A stretch of DNA of 64,000 bases from Candidatus Kuenenia stuttgartensis (GCA_945876185.1 CAMCMZ010000005.1:33383-97382), one strand, 5' to 3'; shown: positions 25,821-35,761, numbered from the stretch's first letter. Made by a program: numbers and translations. The notes: generated by a model not told the origin, from the letters alone.

Positions 25821-26730
25821 ACTCGTCTCCGGCGTCGCCCAGTCCGCGCTGACCGCCGCGGTACCGTTGCTGCTCGCGGGCACCGGCGAACTCGTCGCCG
25901 AACGCGCCGGCGTCCTCAACATCGGGCTGGAAGGCCTGATCCTCGCCGGCTGCATCGGCGGCTTCGCGGGCGCTGTGCTGGGTGGAACAGCGGGCGGCCT
26001 GTGGCTGGGCGTCGGCGGCGCGGTCGTGGCCGGCATGCTGGTGGCCGGTATCTTCGCCGTCGCCGTGGTCTATGCCCGGGTCGACCAGATCGTCGCCGGC
26101 ATGGCGGTGAACCTGCTCGCCTTCGGTGCTGCCGGCACGATCTGGCATGCGCTCCAGGACGCCGGTCGCGACAGCCTGCCATCCGGCGCAGGCTTCGACC
26201 GGATCGCGCTCGGCGGACCGATCGTGTTCGACCAGTACGGCCTGGGCTGGCTCGCGCTCGCCCTGGTCGCCGTGACCGGATGGATGCTGGCCAAGACCCG
26301 CGCCGGACTGGTGCTGCGCGCGCTCGGTGAGGCGCCTGAGGCCTGCGCCGTGGCCGGAATCGACGTCCTGCGCTGGCGTTTCGCCGCCGTGCTGGCCTGT
26401 GGTGCCCTCGCCGGCCTGGCCGGCGCGTACCTGAGCATCATGCGCACCCACAGCTTCGCCCCCGACATGAGCGGCGGCCTCGGCTTCCTCGTCCTCGCCC
26501 TGGTGATCTTCGGCCGCTGGCGCATCGGCGGCCTGGTCGTGGGTTGCCTCGGCTTCGGGCTGATCGATGCGGTGCAGCAGCAATTGCAGGGCGCCGGCGC
26601 GGCCGGAGCGGTGTCGTACCGGCTTTTCCAGGCCCTGCCGTACCTGGCTGCGCTCTTCGCCCTCGCCGTGTTTCGGGGCCGGGGCAACGGCCCGGCGCAA
26701 CTTGGTCGGCCGTGGCCTGAGGAACGCTGA
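25813..26730 (+). CDS. ABC transporter permease, nucleoside importer subunit 2
   Basis: A 305-residue BPD_transp_2 permease (YufQ/NupC-like), shorter than its partner, with about 8 membrane segments. Family motifs are AERAGVLNIGLEGLILAG and GAYLSIMRTHSFAPDMSGG, and the ATPase-contact loop is ALGEAPEACAVAGIDVLRWR. It ends the importer operon. The region behind it (26731-27079) contains no gene but a strongly symmetrical repeat. Confidence 0.93.
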   Translation: MAELVSGVAQSALTAAVPLLLAGTGELVAERAGVLNIGLEGLILAGCIGGFAGAVLGGTAGGLWLGVGGAVVAGMLVAGIFAVAVVYARVDQIVAGMAVNLLAFGAAGTIWHALQDAGRDSLPSGAGFDRIALGGPIVFDQYGLGWLALALVAVTGWMLAKTRAGLVLRALGEAPEACAVAGIDVLRWRFAAVLACGALAGLAGAYLSIMRTHSFAPDMSGGLGFLVLALVIFGRWRIGGLVVGCLGFGLIDAVQQQLQGAGAAGAVSYRLFQALPYLAALFALAVFRGRGNGPAQLGRPWPEER

Positions 26731-26781
26731 CCGCATGGATCAGCATGGATGCGCTGGTTTTCGCTGCGCCCCTCGGGCGTT

Positions 26782-27051
26782 GCCCAATGCTGTGAAGCTA
26801 AGGATCTGAGTATTCACAGCGAAATGGTGAGGGCCGACCCCGGGAGCGCCGAGCACCAGCTCGGCCATGCAATCCGGTACTAAGAGAAAGCGGATGGATT
26901 CAGGTGTAGCCTGGCACCACCTGCCCTAAGGGAATCGATCCGAAGCCGAACTGGTGCTCGGCGTTCCCATGCACAGGTCCACGAAACGTTAGTGAAAAGC
27001 GAGGAAACGTTCGCTGAGGGTCGTTGCCCTCTTAGCTTCACAGCATTGGGC
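26782..27051. repeat. 270-bp element with nested inverted repeats
   Basis: Outer arms of 21 bp at 26782-26802 and 27031-27051 are perfect inverted copies (one arm begins GCCCAATGCTGTGAAGC). Inner arms of 23 bp at 26843-26865 and 26945-26967 are inverted with 21 matches; the core is CGCCGAGCACCAG. The element fills most of the gap after the importer operon and codes for nothing convincing. It may be a MITE-like insertion or a structured RNA. Confidence 0.6.
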
Positions 27052-27079
27052 GTTGCCCCATCGCCGCGCCCGGCTTCTG

Positions 27080-27571
27080 ATGCCCGCCATGATCCTCACC
27101 CCGCTCGTCCACGCCCACCGCTATGCCGGCCTGCATCCGCTCTTCCCGGCCGCCTTCGCCGCCGCCAGCGATCCCGCCCTGTCGGCCCGACCGGATGGCC
27201 GCCATGCGCTCAACGGCGACGACCTGTTCGTGATCATCGAGAGCTACCCGACCCGCGCGGCGTCGGAAAAACGCCTCGAATGCCACCGCCGATACATCGA
27301 CCTGCAGGTCGTACTCAGCGGCGCCGAGGCGATGCTGGCCACGTCGGTGCACGGCCTGTCCATCGCTGACGATTTCGCCCCCGGCAAGGATCTCCGCTTC
27401 TTTCACACCCCGCAACGCCTGCTGACCCGCTTCGTGGTCGAACCCGGCCACGGCGCGATCTTCTTCCCCGAGGACGCGCACCAGCCCGGTTGCCACCCCG
27501 GCGACGCGCCGGTGCCGGTGCGCAAGGCGGTGTTCAAGATCGCGGTGCATCCGGGCCAGGCACCGACCTGA
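27080..27571 (+). CDS. YhcH/YjgK/YiaL-family protein
   Basis: A cupin-like fold family (DUF386, EbgC-related) linked to sugar and sialic-acid handling in other bacteria. Signatures: HALNGDDLFVIIESYPTRAASE, ECHRRYIDLQVVLSGAE, and near the C-terminus FFPEDAHQPGC with metal-binding His, then RKAVFKIAV. About 163 residues from the ATG at 27080; another ATG at 27089 also fits. The precise substrate is unknown. It lies directly behind the nested inverted-repeat element. Confidence 0.88.
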   Translation: MPAMILTPLVHAHRYAGLHPLFPAAFAAASDPALSARPDGRHALNGDDLFVIIESYPTRAASEKRLECHRRYIDLQVVLSGAEAMLATSVHGLSIADDFAPGKDLRFFHTPQRLLTRFVVEPGHGAIFFPEDAHQPGCHPGDAPVPVRKAVFKIAVHPGQAPT

Positions 27572-27708
27572 GGGAGACCCATTGACGGATGGAGGCCAGA
27601 TCTCGCGTACCCCAAACCGGCACGATCCGGGCCTATGGGCGCCGGCAGCATAGTCCTGCCCGATGGAATCCGGGACGACCGCTCCATCGTGACTGGCGGA
27701 GACGCCCC

Positions 27709-29925
27709 ATGACTGCCACTACCCACCTGCGGACCTGCCTGACGCGCATTGACCGGCCGCTGGAGTTCTGTGCCACGATGGTGGGCGAGCCGATTCTTCC
27801 CGGGATGCGCCTGGATGGACTCGGCATGGTGGCCTTGCCGCTGGAGGAAGAACAGGCCCGGTCCATGGAAAACCTGGGCACGTTGGCCGGATATGGGCAG
27901 GGCCGCGACACCGTGCTCGATCCTGCCGTCCGGCGGGTGCTGCGCTTCGCTGCCGAGCAGGTCCAGTTCGCCAACCCCGCCTGGGTCGACTGGCTGGCGG
28001 AGGTGGTTGACCAGCTGGCCGAACGAATGGGCCTGGAAAAGCAGGGGCTGGTGCCGCACCTGCACGAACTGCTGCTCTACCGGCCGGGGGATTTTTTCCT
28101 GCCGCATCGCGACGGTGAGAAGGTGCCCGGCATGGTCGCCACTCTATCCGTCCAATTGCCCTCTCGTTTCGAGGGCGGGGCCATCGTGGTCCGGCATCAG
28201 GGCACTGAGGTCCAATTCACCGGCGACGACCCCGCCCACGCCTTCGCACCCCAGGCGATGGCTTGGTATGCCGACTGCGAGCACGAGATCTTACCGCTGA
28301 AGCGCGGACATCGGCTGGTCCTGATCTACAACCTCGTCCTGCCGGCTGACCGTGCAGTGCTTCGCGCCCCCGACTTCACCACCGAGATCACCAACCTGCG
28401 CCAGGGGCTGCAGCAATGGCGGACGGAGCAAACGGCGGAGGATGACCTGCTCGTCATCCCCTTGCACCACGCCTATAGCGAAGACGGGCTGCGGCCGGTC
28501 TGGCTCAAGGGCGCCGACCGCGCCCAGGCGGACGCCCTCTTCGCCGCCGCTGCCCGCGCGGGTATGGAAGCGCACCTGGCCCTGATCACCTACCATGTGG
28601 TCGGGGAACCGCAGGGTGATTTCGAGCATGAAGATCCCGAGGATATGGATCTCGACCTGGAGTCGCTCATCTCCGAGGATCTGTACGCTGCCACCTGGGT
28701 CGATGCGGCCGGAACGCTGGTTCCCCTGGGCCGCCTGGCGTTGGAACGCGAGCATTTCCTCGATGGCTACGACACCCTGACCGAAGAAGTCACCGAGCAG
28801 GAGTTCGAAGGCTACACCGGCAACGCCGGCATGGAGCTGTCCCGTTGGTACCATCGCGCGGCGATGATTCTGTGGCCCGCCGAACGCACCGGTGCCCTGC
28901 TCGCGGCTGCCGGGGTGCAGCAGGCCCTTGCCGTCCTGGAACATCGCGTGCGCCACGGCGCCGGGACCTCTGCCACCGCGCTGGTCGACCTCGCCGGGGC
29001 GGCGCTGGAACGCTGGATCCAGGATGGCCGTCCCGGCTACGGCCCGAGACCGGAACCAGGCCAGGTGGCCGGTCTGCTGGCCGAGGTTGGGGATGCCGGT
29101 CTGGCGAAGCGCTATCTGGGGCAGGTTCTCGCCGCCGATCCGGCCGAACATCCGGCGGCCGGGCTGGGGCCCCTCTTGGACCGTTGCGGCACTCAGGCCC
29201 TGGTGGGCGCGCTTGAGACCGGGTTGACCGCTGCCTGCCAAGCCAGCCTGGAGCGGGACGCGGAACTGGTCTCCTGCCTCGCTGCCCGACTTGTCGCCCG
29301 GCCGGATGCCGCCTGCCGACGCGTGGCCCACGCCGGCGCCCAGACCCTGGTCCGCCTGGTGCTGGCTGAACCGGCGACTCCGTTGCCTCAGGGCGTCGGT
29401 GTCCTGGCTCACCTGGTTGGAGCGCTGGCAGATCTGGGTACAGACGATCTTCAGCGCCAATTGCTCACCGGCCTCACCCCGGAACGGGCCGATCCCGCCA
29501 CCATCCAGGCCGAGGCGATTTTCGCCGTGCGCAGCCGAGGCCCTGGTCCCGCCGCCTGGATCCGCCCCTGGACCGACCGGGTCATCAACCTGCTGGATCA
29601 GCGTTTCGCCACCGCGCCGAAACCGCCTGCCGACCACGCTCGCCCCGGACTGACGGTCAGCGATTGCGCGGACTGCCGCCTGCTGGACGCCTTCCTGCGC
29701 GATCCCCGGCGCCCCAACGAGCAATTTCCCCTGCCCGAATCCCGTCGGCAGCACCTGCTCGACGTCATCCGCAAGCAAGTCTGCGATGTGGAGACCTCCG
29801 TTTTGCGGCGCGGCCGCCCCTACTCGCTGGTGTGCACCAAGACGACGGCCTCATTCGAGCGCGCCTTGGCCCGCCATCGCCACGCAGTGGCGCAACGAGC
29901 CCGGCTGGCCGCCGAGGGGTCGTGA
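27709..29925 (+). CDS. 2-oxoglutarate/Fe(II) oxygenase-like protein with large C-terminal extension
   Basis: The N-terminal 210 residues resemble prolyl 4-hydroxylase-type oxygenases: LLLYRPGDFFLPHRDGEK holds the HxD iron ligands, WYADCEHEILPLKRGHRLVLIYNL supplies the distal His and the 2-oxoglutarate Arg. The remaining 500 residues (acidic EHEDPEDMDLDLESLISEDL, then helical HEAT-like repeats, and a final CADCRLLDAFLRDP segment) are not recognisable. I chose the ATG at 27709, with a GGAGA ribosome site; upstream in-frame sequence is not family-like. It probably hydroxylates a protein or peptide substrate in the cytoplasm; the target is unknown. Confidence 0.75.
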   Translation: MTATTHLRTCLTRIDRPLEFCATMVGEPILPGMRLDGLGMVALPLEEEQARSMENLGTLAGYGQGRDTVLDPAVRRVLRFAAEQVQFANPAWVDWLAEVVDQLAERMGLEKQGLVPHLHELLLYRPGDFFLPHRDGEKVPGMVATLSVQLPSRFEGGAIVVRHQGTEVQFTGDDPAHAFAPQAMAWYADCEHEILPLKRGHRLVLIYNLVLPADRAVLRAPDFTTEITNLRQGLQQWRTEQTAEDDLLVIPLHHAYSEDGLRPVWLKGADRAQADALFAAAARAGMEAHLALITYHVVGEPQGDFEHEDPEDMDLDLESLISEDLYAATWVDAAGTLVPLGRLALEREHFLDGYDTLTEEVTEQEFEGYTGNAGMELSRWYHRAAMILWPAERTGALLAAAGVQQALAVLEHRVRHGAGTSATALVDLAGAALERWIQDGRPGYGPRPEPGQVAGLLAEVGDAGLAKRYLGQVLAADPAEHPAAGLGPLLDRCGTQALVGALETGLTAACQASLERDAELVSCLAARLVARPDAACRRVAHAGAQTLVRLVLAEPATPLPQGVGVLAHLVGALADLGTDDLQRQLLTGLTPERADPATIQAEAIFAVRSRGPGPAAWIRPWTDRVINLLDQRFATAPKPPADHARPGLTVSDCADCRLLDAFLRDPRRPNEQFPLPESRRQHLLDVIRKQVCDVETSVLRRGRPYSLVCTKTTASFERALARHRHAVAQRARLAAEGS

Positions 29926-30026
29926 GTTAGTCAGGCAGCGAGATTGCTTCGGGTCGACGTCGCCGACCTAGCCAGGTCGTTCCATCCCGATGGCGGTCGC
30001 GCAGTTCCCGCGTAAAAGCCGCACCG

Positions 30027-30701
30027 ATGCCAGCCTTCGCCGACACCCGCTGGAGCCAGGTACGCCGCCTGGGCACGGATTCGCCGAGCGGACGCGCGGC
30101 CCTGGGCTGGCTGGCCGAGGCGGCGTGGGATCCGCTCTGCCGCCATGCGCAGCGACGTGGCCTGGATCGGCCGTCCGCCGAGGACGCGGTGCAGTCCTTC
30201 CTGGCGCGGGTGCTTGAGCGCGGCCTGGGCCGGCCGGATCCGGCGCGCGGACGCTTCCGCACCTGGCTGCTGGCGGCGTTCTGGCATCACCTTGCCGATC
30301 TCGCGGACCAGGCCCGGACCCTGAAACGAGGTGGTGGCCGAACCGCAGCGACGCTGTCCGGCATCGACGCCAGCGCCGAAGCGACCGATGCCGAGTTCGA
30401 CCGCGATTGGGCCCGCACGGTGCTGGCGCGGGTGCTGGCAGCGTTGGCGGCAGAACAACAAGACGCCTCGCGTTTTGCGCTGCTGCGGCCGTTCCTTGCC
30501 GGCAATCCCGACCCCGAGGCGTACGCGGTCGCAGCCCGGCGCCTGGAACTGAATCCCGGCGCCCTGCGGGTGGCCGTGCACCGCCTGCGCCAGCGCTTCG
30601 GCGAACTCCTGCGCGCCGAGGTCGCCGAGACGATCGACGACGCGGACGTGCTCGATGACGAATTGAAACTGCTGGCGGCGGCGTTGGCGGAGCAGCGCTG
30701 A
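30027..30701 (+). CDS. ECF-type RNA polymerase sigma factor, PVC type
   Basis: Starts FADTRWSQVRRLG, the hallmark of a sigma-70 subgroup common in planctomycetes and verrucomicrobia and often found beside serine/threonine kinases. Sigma region 2: EDAVQSFLARVLERGLGRPDPARGRFRTWLLAAFWHHLAD (key words quoted). Region 4 is the C-terminal helical part NPGALRVAVHRLRQRFGELLRAEV. No anti-sigma gene is adjacent, but a kinase gene lies 1.4 kb downstream on the same strand, consistent with phosphorylation-controlled ECF systems. Confidence 0.85.
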   Translation: MPAFADTRWSQVRRLGTDSPSGRAALGWLAEAAWDPLCRHAQRRGLDRPSAEDAVQSFLARVLERGLGRPDPARGRFRTWLLAAFWHHLADLADQARTLKRGGGRTAATLSGIDASAEATDAEFDRDWARTVLARVLAALAAEQQDASRFALLRPFLAGNPDPEAYAVAARRLELNPGALRVAVHRLRQRFGELLRAEVAETIDDADVLDDELKLLAAALAEQR

Positions 30702-30729
30702 GCGAGCGCTGCGGACCGTGGCAATCGCC

Positions 30730-31443
30730 TCACCCCGAGGCGCTGAGGAAATCCCGGATCAAGGCCTGCACCGCAGCCGGCGCATCCTGATACAGCAGAT
30801 GGCCGGCCTCGGGCAGCAATTCGAAGCGGCCACGCGGCAGCAGTCCGGCCAGTTGGGCGATGGGCCACCACGGACGGATGTCGCGCCCACCGGCGATGAA
30901 CAGGGCCGGCACATCCAGGTCGGCGATCCGCCGCAGCAGGTCCGACTGGCGGCAGAAAGCGAGCCATTCCCCATTCATCACCCGATTCACGTCCAGGTTG
31001 TAGGGATAGCGGAACTCCGGCAGCGGCTCCTCATGCTTGTGTTCACGGTAGGCATCACGCCAGGCCTGGTCCTTGTGCACCACCCCGCCGGCCAGGCCGA
31101 TGATGCCCTGGGTGCGCTCGGGATGGGTCAGGGCATAAGCGAGGGCGAGATCCGGTCCCCAGGAATGTCCGCCCACGAACCACCGCTCGATGCCGTAGTT
31201 TGCGCGGATGCATTCCAGGTCGGCGATCGCGGTGGCAAGGTGGAAGTCGCCGTCGTTGGTGGAACGCCCACAACCGCGCTGTTCCCAGCGGATCACCCGG
31301 GACCGGTCATCGATGAGCCGCGCGGCCGGTTCCAGGTAGTCGCAGCAGCCGGGACCGCCGTTGCAGAGTATCGTCCACGAGCCGTGGTCGCCCGTCTGGC
31401 TGGTCCAGAGGTGGGCAGAACCGTTGGAAATGGTTTTTTCCAT
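30730..31443 (-). CDS. alpha/beta hydrolase, proline iminopeptidase-like
   Basis: A 237-residue hydrolase with an oxyanion motif CNGGPGCCDY, the nucleophile elbow GGHSWGPDLA, an acid in AGGRDIRP and the base His in PEAGHLLYQ. The GGPG motif is characteristic of peptidase family S33 (prolyl aminopeptidase group), which releases N-terminal proline or hydrolyses related esters and amides. WEQRGCGRST matches the usual DQRGxGxS. I placed the start at 31443 because upstream in-frame sequence is not family-like. It is transcribed toward the sigma factor gene; no signal peptide. Confidence 0.85.
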   Translation of the reverse strand: MEKTISNGSAHLWTSQTGDHGSWTILCNGGPGCCDYLEPAARLIDDRSRVIRWEQRGCGRSTNDGDFHLATAIADLECIRANYGIERWFVGGHSWGPDLALAYALTHPERTQGIIGLAGGVVHKDQAWRDAYREHKHEEPLPEFRYPYNLDVNRVMNGEWLAFCRQSDLLRRIADLDVPALFIAGGRDIRPWWPIAQLAGLLPRGRFELLPEAGHLLYQDAPAAVQALIRDFLSASG

Positions 31444-31825
31444 GAAGTATTCCAGGATAAACGGTGCTGCCTGCCGGCGATGCGCTCGCCACCAGCGTGG
31501 GCACTCGATCTTGGGTGGTTGGCAGTCTGATCCCCACCCACCTGGTACAACCAGCTCTGCATCGCACCTGGGCAAACCATCTGGTGCCTGCGCTCTTGGA
31601 GGCAGGCGTCGATGCGGATCGATCCTCCCTTGCTTCGGCGGATCGCATCGTGCGCCAGGTCACGAGCGGCATCGGCAGCATCCGGATCGGTCGCTGACCT
31701 GGGGTGACCTGAGCAGCCGCAGGCAGCGCGGGGAGCGCCGGTGGCGCGTTCCGGGGGCGGGCAGCCCCCGGTCAAACAAGAACCTGGGACGGCGAAGCCG
31801 CAACCAGGGGGTTGGCCATTCGTAC

Positions 31826-31959
31826 GGGTTGATCAGGCGAGTCGACCAAGGCCGACCACAATTACCCAGCAATCCACCATCTTTCCGGCCTTGGCCGGCT
31901 CGTCTCGCGGCCAGCGGCCGGTTGCAAACCGGCGGTCCCAGACGCAATCGTTTTCGTAG
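31826..31959. repeat. dispersed repeat, copy 2
   Basis: Counterpart of 21681-21814, same orientation. It lies in the 700-bp gap 31444-32149, which also has a GGGGGC/GCCCCC-type hairpin near 31752 and two imperfect copies of TTAGGAGT followed by GACGC near 31966 and 32039. I see no gene in that gap. Confidence 0.6.
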
Positions 31960-32149
31960 ATTTCTTAGGAGTGACGACGCAAATGGCCAATCCCCAGCTT
32001 GCGGCGGAGCCGCAACCCCGCGCAGCAGGGAAGTTCTTTAGGAGTAGACGCTCGCGGCGCTTCCGCAGCGGTGCTCGAGCGACAACCTGCTGCCGAAGGC
32101 CACGTTTCGCGGGTAACATCCTCATGAACTCGCCTCTGAACCGGGTACC

Positions 32150-34255
32150 ATGACCGACCGCGAATCCATCCCCGCTGGCTCAGCCGACCCGACAGCGGTT
32201 CCGCCGCTGGCTCCACCTTCACCGGCGACGCCACCCACCATCGAACCAGCCCCAGGCATTCCGCCGCTGACTCCCCCAGCAGCACCTGCTCCAGACACCC
32301 TGGTCGGTCTCGACGGACCGGGACTCATGGAGCAGGCGCGCGCGTCAACCAATGCCCTGCCGGGCCGCTTTGTCCCGCCAGATCCGGCGGCGCTGTCGGC
32401 CATCCTGCCGGACCTGGAGTTCCTCGCGCTGATCGGCCAGGGCGGCATGGGCGCGGTCTACCGGGCGCGACAGAAACGGCTCGACCGCATCGTGGCGGTG
32501 AAGGTGCTGCCGCAGGAACTCGGCCAAGACCCCGCCTTCGCGGCGCGCTTCGAACGCGAGGCCCTGGCGCTGGCGCGGCTCAACCATCCGCACCTGGTGA
32601 CCATCCACGATGTCGGCCGGGCCGGGGGCTGGTGCTACCTGGTCATGGAATTCGTCGATGGCGCGTCGCTGCGCCAGGTCATGCGAACGGGGCAGTTGGC
32701 CCCGGCCGAGGCCCTGGCCCTGGTGCCGCAACTGTGCGATGCGCTGCAATACGCCCACGATGCCGGCGTCGTGCACCGCGACATCAAGCCTGAGAACATC
32801 CTCCTCGATCAGCGCGGGCGGGTGAAGATCGCCGACTTCGGCCTGGCCAAACTCGCAGATCCGGCAGGCAAGGACGGCAGCGATGCGACCCGCGCCGCCG
32901 CACTGACCGCCACCGGCAGCGTGCTCGGCACCGTCCACTACATGGCGCCGGAACAGGTCGAAGGTTCGCGCACGGTCGACCACCGCGCCGACATCTTTTC
33001 TCTTGGCGTGGTGATCTACGAGATGCTCACCGGCAGCCTGCCGCTGGGCCGCTTCGAACCGCCGTCGCGGCGGGTGCAGATCGATGTGCGCCTGGACGAG
33101 GTGGTGCTGCGCGCGCTGGAAAAAGATCCCGACAAACGCTACCAGAAGGCGAGCCAGGTGCAGCAGGCGGTGGATGCGGCGGGGCGGCCGGAACCAGCGC
33201 CAGCGTCGCCACCAGCACCGCCACCCACGACCCAGACCCGCGACAAGGCCGACAACTTCGAGGGCATCCGTATCGGTCGCGAGGGCATCCGCTTGGGCAA
33301 CGCGACCTCGGGCATCCACATCGGCGGCGATGGGATCAAGCTCGGCGATCTGGTCTACCCCAGGTCGGATGGTGACGGCAAACCCCGGGCCCACGACCAG
33401 ACCAAGCGCGCCGTGCTGCTGACCTTGGCCGCCGTCGCGACGGCAGTCATCGCTGCCCAGCACACCGACCATTGGCTGGGTGCGCTCAGCCTGATGGCTG
33501 CACCGGCGATGCTGTGGGGAGCCTGGTGCCTGCACCACCGGCTTTCGGCCTTCTGGGCGATGGCCGGCGTCTATGCGAGCATGATCCCGGCGATCGGTGC
33601 CTGGGGCATCTCGTTCTGGCTGGGCATCGTGGCGGTGCCGTTCGCCTGCTATTTCATCAGCGTCCCCGCCCATGCCTGGTTCAGCCAACCCAGGGAATCC
33701 AGTAGCTGGCATGACGTATTCGCGATCGCCTGCGTGATCTTCGCCCTGTTGGCTTGGTCGGCGGGCCCGCTGTCCTGGACGCACTGGGCGGCGGATGAAG
33801 AAACCACCGACCAAACACCTGCGCCAGCCATGAGCCCTTCCGAGGTGGCGAAACTGCGCCAACGCCTGCTCGCGGTCGAAGCGGATACCCGCTTGGTCGA
33901 TGTCGTTATCAATCTCATCACAGCGCCGTGGATCGAGAGGCATTCCGCAGACGAATTGCCCGCGCTCTGGGTGGAACCGCCCCGGTTCAACCAAGGTTCC
34001 AACCAGATCGAACCGGCGGGTCTGCGCGACCGCGTCCAGTCTTTGCTGCTCGCCACCGGCCGGGTCACGGTGTTCCAACAGAAGCGGCGCAACACCCTGC
34101 ATCTGCAACTGACCCTCGCCGGGGCCGAGAAAAACTGGTCCATCACCCATTGGCGCCTGCTCGACGTCAACGACCGCCTGCTGTGGCTGAGCGTGCCGTC
34201 TGGGGTCTTCGATCCGCCCTCGTCCCGGACCACCGCACCCGCGATCGTACCTTAG
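32150..34255 (+). CDS. serine/threonine protein kinase with C-terminal membrane region
   Basis: A Pro/Ala-rich disordered N-terminus of about 80 residues precedes a complete kinase domain: glycine loop GQGGMGAVYRA, VAVKVLP Lys, catalytic loop VHRDIKPENILL (Asp near 211), DFG at about 229, and MAPEQVEG. All catalytic residues are present, unlike the FHA protein at 14452. After a Pro linker comes a repeated GIRIGREGIRLGN/GIHIGGDGIKLG motif, then three or four membrane segments (about 425-550), and a soluble C-terminal domain of about 140 residues. It is probably the partner kinase of the ECF sigma factor at 30027. Substrates unknown. Confidence 0.92.
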   Translation: MTDRESIPAGSADPTAVPPLAPPSPATPPTIEPAPGIPPLTPPAAPAPDTLVGLDGPGLMEQARASTNALPGRFVPPDPAALSAILPDLEFLALIGQGGMGAVYRARQKRLDRIVAVKVLPQELGQDPAFAARFEREALALARLNHPHLVTIHDVGRAGGWCYLVMEFVDGASLRQVMRTGQLAPAEALALVPQLCDALQYAHDAGVVHRDIKPENILLDQRGRVKIADFGLAKLADPAGKDGSDATRAAALTATGSVLGTVHYMAPEQVEGSRTVDHRADIFSLGVVIYEMLTGSLPLGRFEPPSRRVQIDVRLDEVVLRALEKDPDKRYQKASQVQQAVDAAGRPEPAPASPPAPPPTTQTRDKADNFEGIRIGREGIRLGNATSGIHIGGDGIKLGDLVYPRSDGDGKPRAHDQTKRAVLLTLAAVATAVIAAQHTDHWLGALSLMAAPAMLWGAWCLHHRLSAFWAMAGVYASMIPAIGAWGISFWLGIVAVPFACYFISVPAHAWFSQPRESSSWHDVFAIACVIFALLAWSAGPLSWTHWAADEETTDQTPAPAMSPSEVAKLRQRLLAVEADTRLVDVVINLITAPWIERHSADELPALWVEPPRFNQGSNQIEPAGLRDRVQSLLLATGRVTVFQQKRRNTLHLQLTLAGAEKNWSITHWRLLDVNDRLLWLSVPSGVFDPPSSRTTAPAIVP

Positions 34256-34331
34256 GCGGGTCCTCGCCTTGGTGGGCTTCCCCGGCGGGGATCCGTTCTT
34301 AGGTTGCTGCGAAACTGATGAGGAGTTTCGC

Positions 34332-35633
34332 ATGCTTTCCCGCCCGCTGCTCATCCTCGCCCTGGTCCTGACCGGATTCGCCGGCGATCCCGTTCCACCT
34401 GCGCCCGGCGGGTCCACGCTGCCTCCGCTGCCAGAACCGGTGACGGTCGCGGGCGTTGCCGGGATCATCACGACCACGGCGGATGACCAATGGCCCGTCC
34501 AGTTCTACCTGCCCAAGTCCCTGGGTGGATCGGAAGCGGTCGGGACGAAGGGCAAAGGCCAGAGTCAGCCGACGCGGCCCAAGCCCGACATTGTCGTCTG
34601 GTTTCCGCCCGCGGCGAAGCACCTGCGCGCCATCCTGCTGATCCCCAACAATTCCGATTCGATCTCGTTCGGCACCTGGCCCGCCTTGCGTGAAGTCGCG
34701 ATCCGCCGCGAGATGGCGGTCGTGTACCTGCGCCGCTTCGAGACCGCCTTCGAACACCGCGCTGGGGCGCCCGACAAGGACACCCTCGCCACGCTGCTGC
34801 CGATTATCGCGGAATTGACCCGGATCCCTGACTTCCGCCACGCGCCGTGGGTGACCTTCGGCAAATCCTCGCGCGGCGAATTCCCGTTCCGCCTGGCCTG
34901 GCTGCAACCCGAACGCACCATCGCCTCGATCACCTACCACGGTGAGACGCCGACCTGGCCGATGCTTCCATGGGCGAAAGGCAAGGACGCGACGGTCCTG
35001 CAGGTCAACGTCAACGGCGAGACCGAATGGATGGGGACCTGGTACCGCCACGTCCGGCCGTGCCTGCTCAACTACCGCGCCAAGACCGCCTGGCTGCCGC
35101 ACCAGGCGATTTCCTATGGGATCGGTCACGGCGACTACAGCGAATCCGCGCCCACCAAGGAAGCCCAGGCCAAGGCCGCCTCGCCGACCAAGATCAGCCG
35201 CGATCGGGTGTTCAACTACCTCGCCCTGTTCGTCGACAAGGCCCTGGTGCTGCGCGTGCCGACCGGGGCCTACCCCACTGATGCTCCGATCGCGCTGAAG
35301 CAGGTCGACCCCGACCAGGGTTGGCTGATCCATTCCCGGGCGGCCGAAGAACTGTTGAAACTCAAGTGGCGCCCACTGCGCAGCAGCGAAGGCGTGTACC
35401 AGATCGTCGACCACGTGAAGGAACCGACCGAGGTCTACGCCGAGCAGCAAGACGCGATCGATCCCGCCCTGCTCATCCGCAGGGCGACCGACGTCCCTGC
35501 GGCAGAGCGCCGCAATTACTTTTGGGTTGCGGATCAGGAACTTGCCGACGCTTGGCGCGCGCTGCACACCCGCACGCCCATCGCCCCCGTGGATCCGGCC
35601 ACGCCACCAGCCGCGACCCCAGCGAAACCGTAA
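34332..35633 (+). CDS. exported alpha/beta-hydrolase-like protein
   Basis: The start at 34332 follows a strong GAGGAG ribosome site and opens a signal peptide (MLSRPLLILALVLTGFAG). The mature region shows an alpha/beta hydrolase layout: AILLIPNNSDS as an early strand, FGKSSRGEFPF resembling but not exactly matching a nucleophile elbow, and SYGIGHGDYSE at a plausible His position. The Pro/Ala-rich tail is disordered. No specific family recognised; an esterase or a non-catalytic relative are both possible. It follows the kinase gene by 76 bases and precedes another exported protein on the same strand. Confidence 0.6.
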   Translation: MLSRPLLILALVLTGFAGDPVPPAPGGSTLPPLPEPVTVAGVAGIITTTADDQWPVQFYLPKSLGGSEAVGTKGKGQSQPTRPKPDIVVWFPPAAKHLRAILLIPNNSDSISFGTWPALREVAIRREMAVVYLRRFETAFEHRAGAPDKDTLATLLPIIAELTRIPDFRHAPWVTFGKSSRGEFPFRLAWLQPERTIASITYHGETPTWPMLPWAKGKDATVLQVNVNGETEWMGTWYRHVRPCLLNYRAKTAWLPHQAISYGIGHGDYSESAPTKEAQAKAASPTKISRDRVFNYLALFVDKALVLRVPTGAYPTDAPIALKQVDPDQGWLIHSRAAEELLKLKWRPLRSSEGVYQIVDHVKEPTEVYAEQQDAIDPALLIRRATDVPAAERRNYFWVADQELADAWRALHTRTPIAPVDPATPPAATPAKP

Positions 35634-35761
35634 GCACGCTGGGTTGGCCAAGTTTCCCAGGCCGACACCACCGATCCGCGTGCCGGCCACCGGGCCACAC
35701 AGCGGCGCCGGCGTGACTATTCGTCGATCGGCGTGGAGCACGTTCCTGTTAGCCTGCCGCC

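Noticed and set aside
24860..26036. Long open frames opposite or out of phase with the importer permeases
   Set aside because: High GC creates long shadow frames; the permease frames carry all family motifs and coupled starts.
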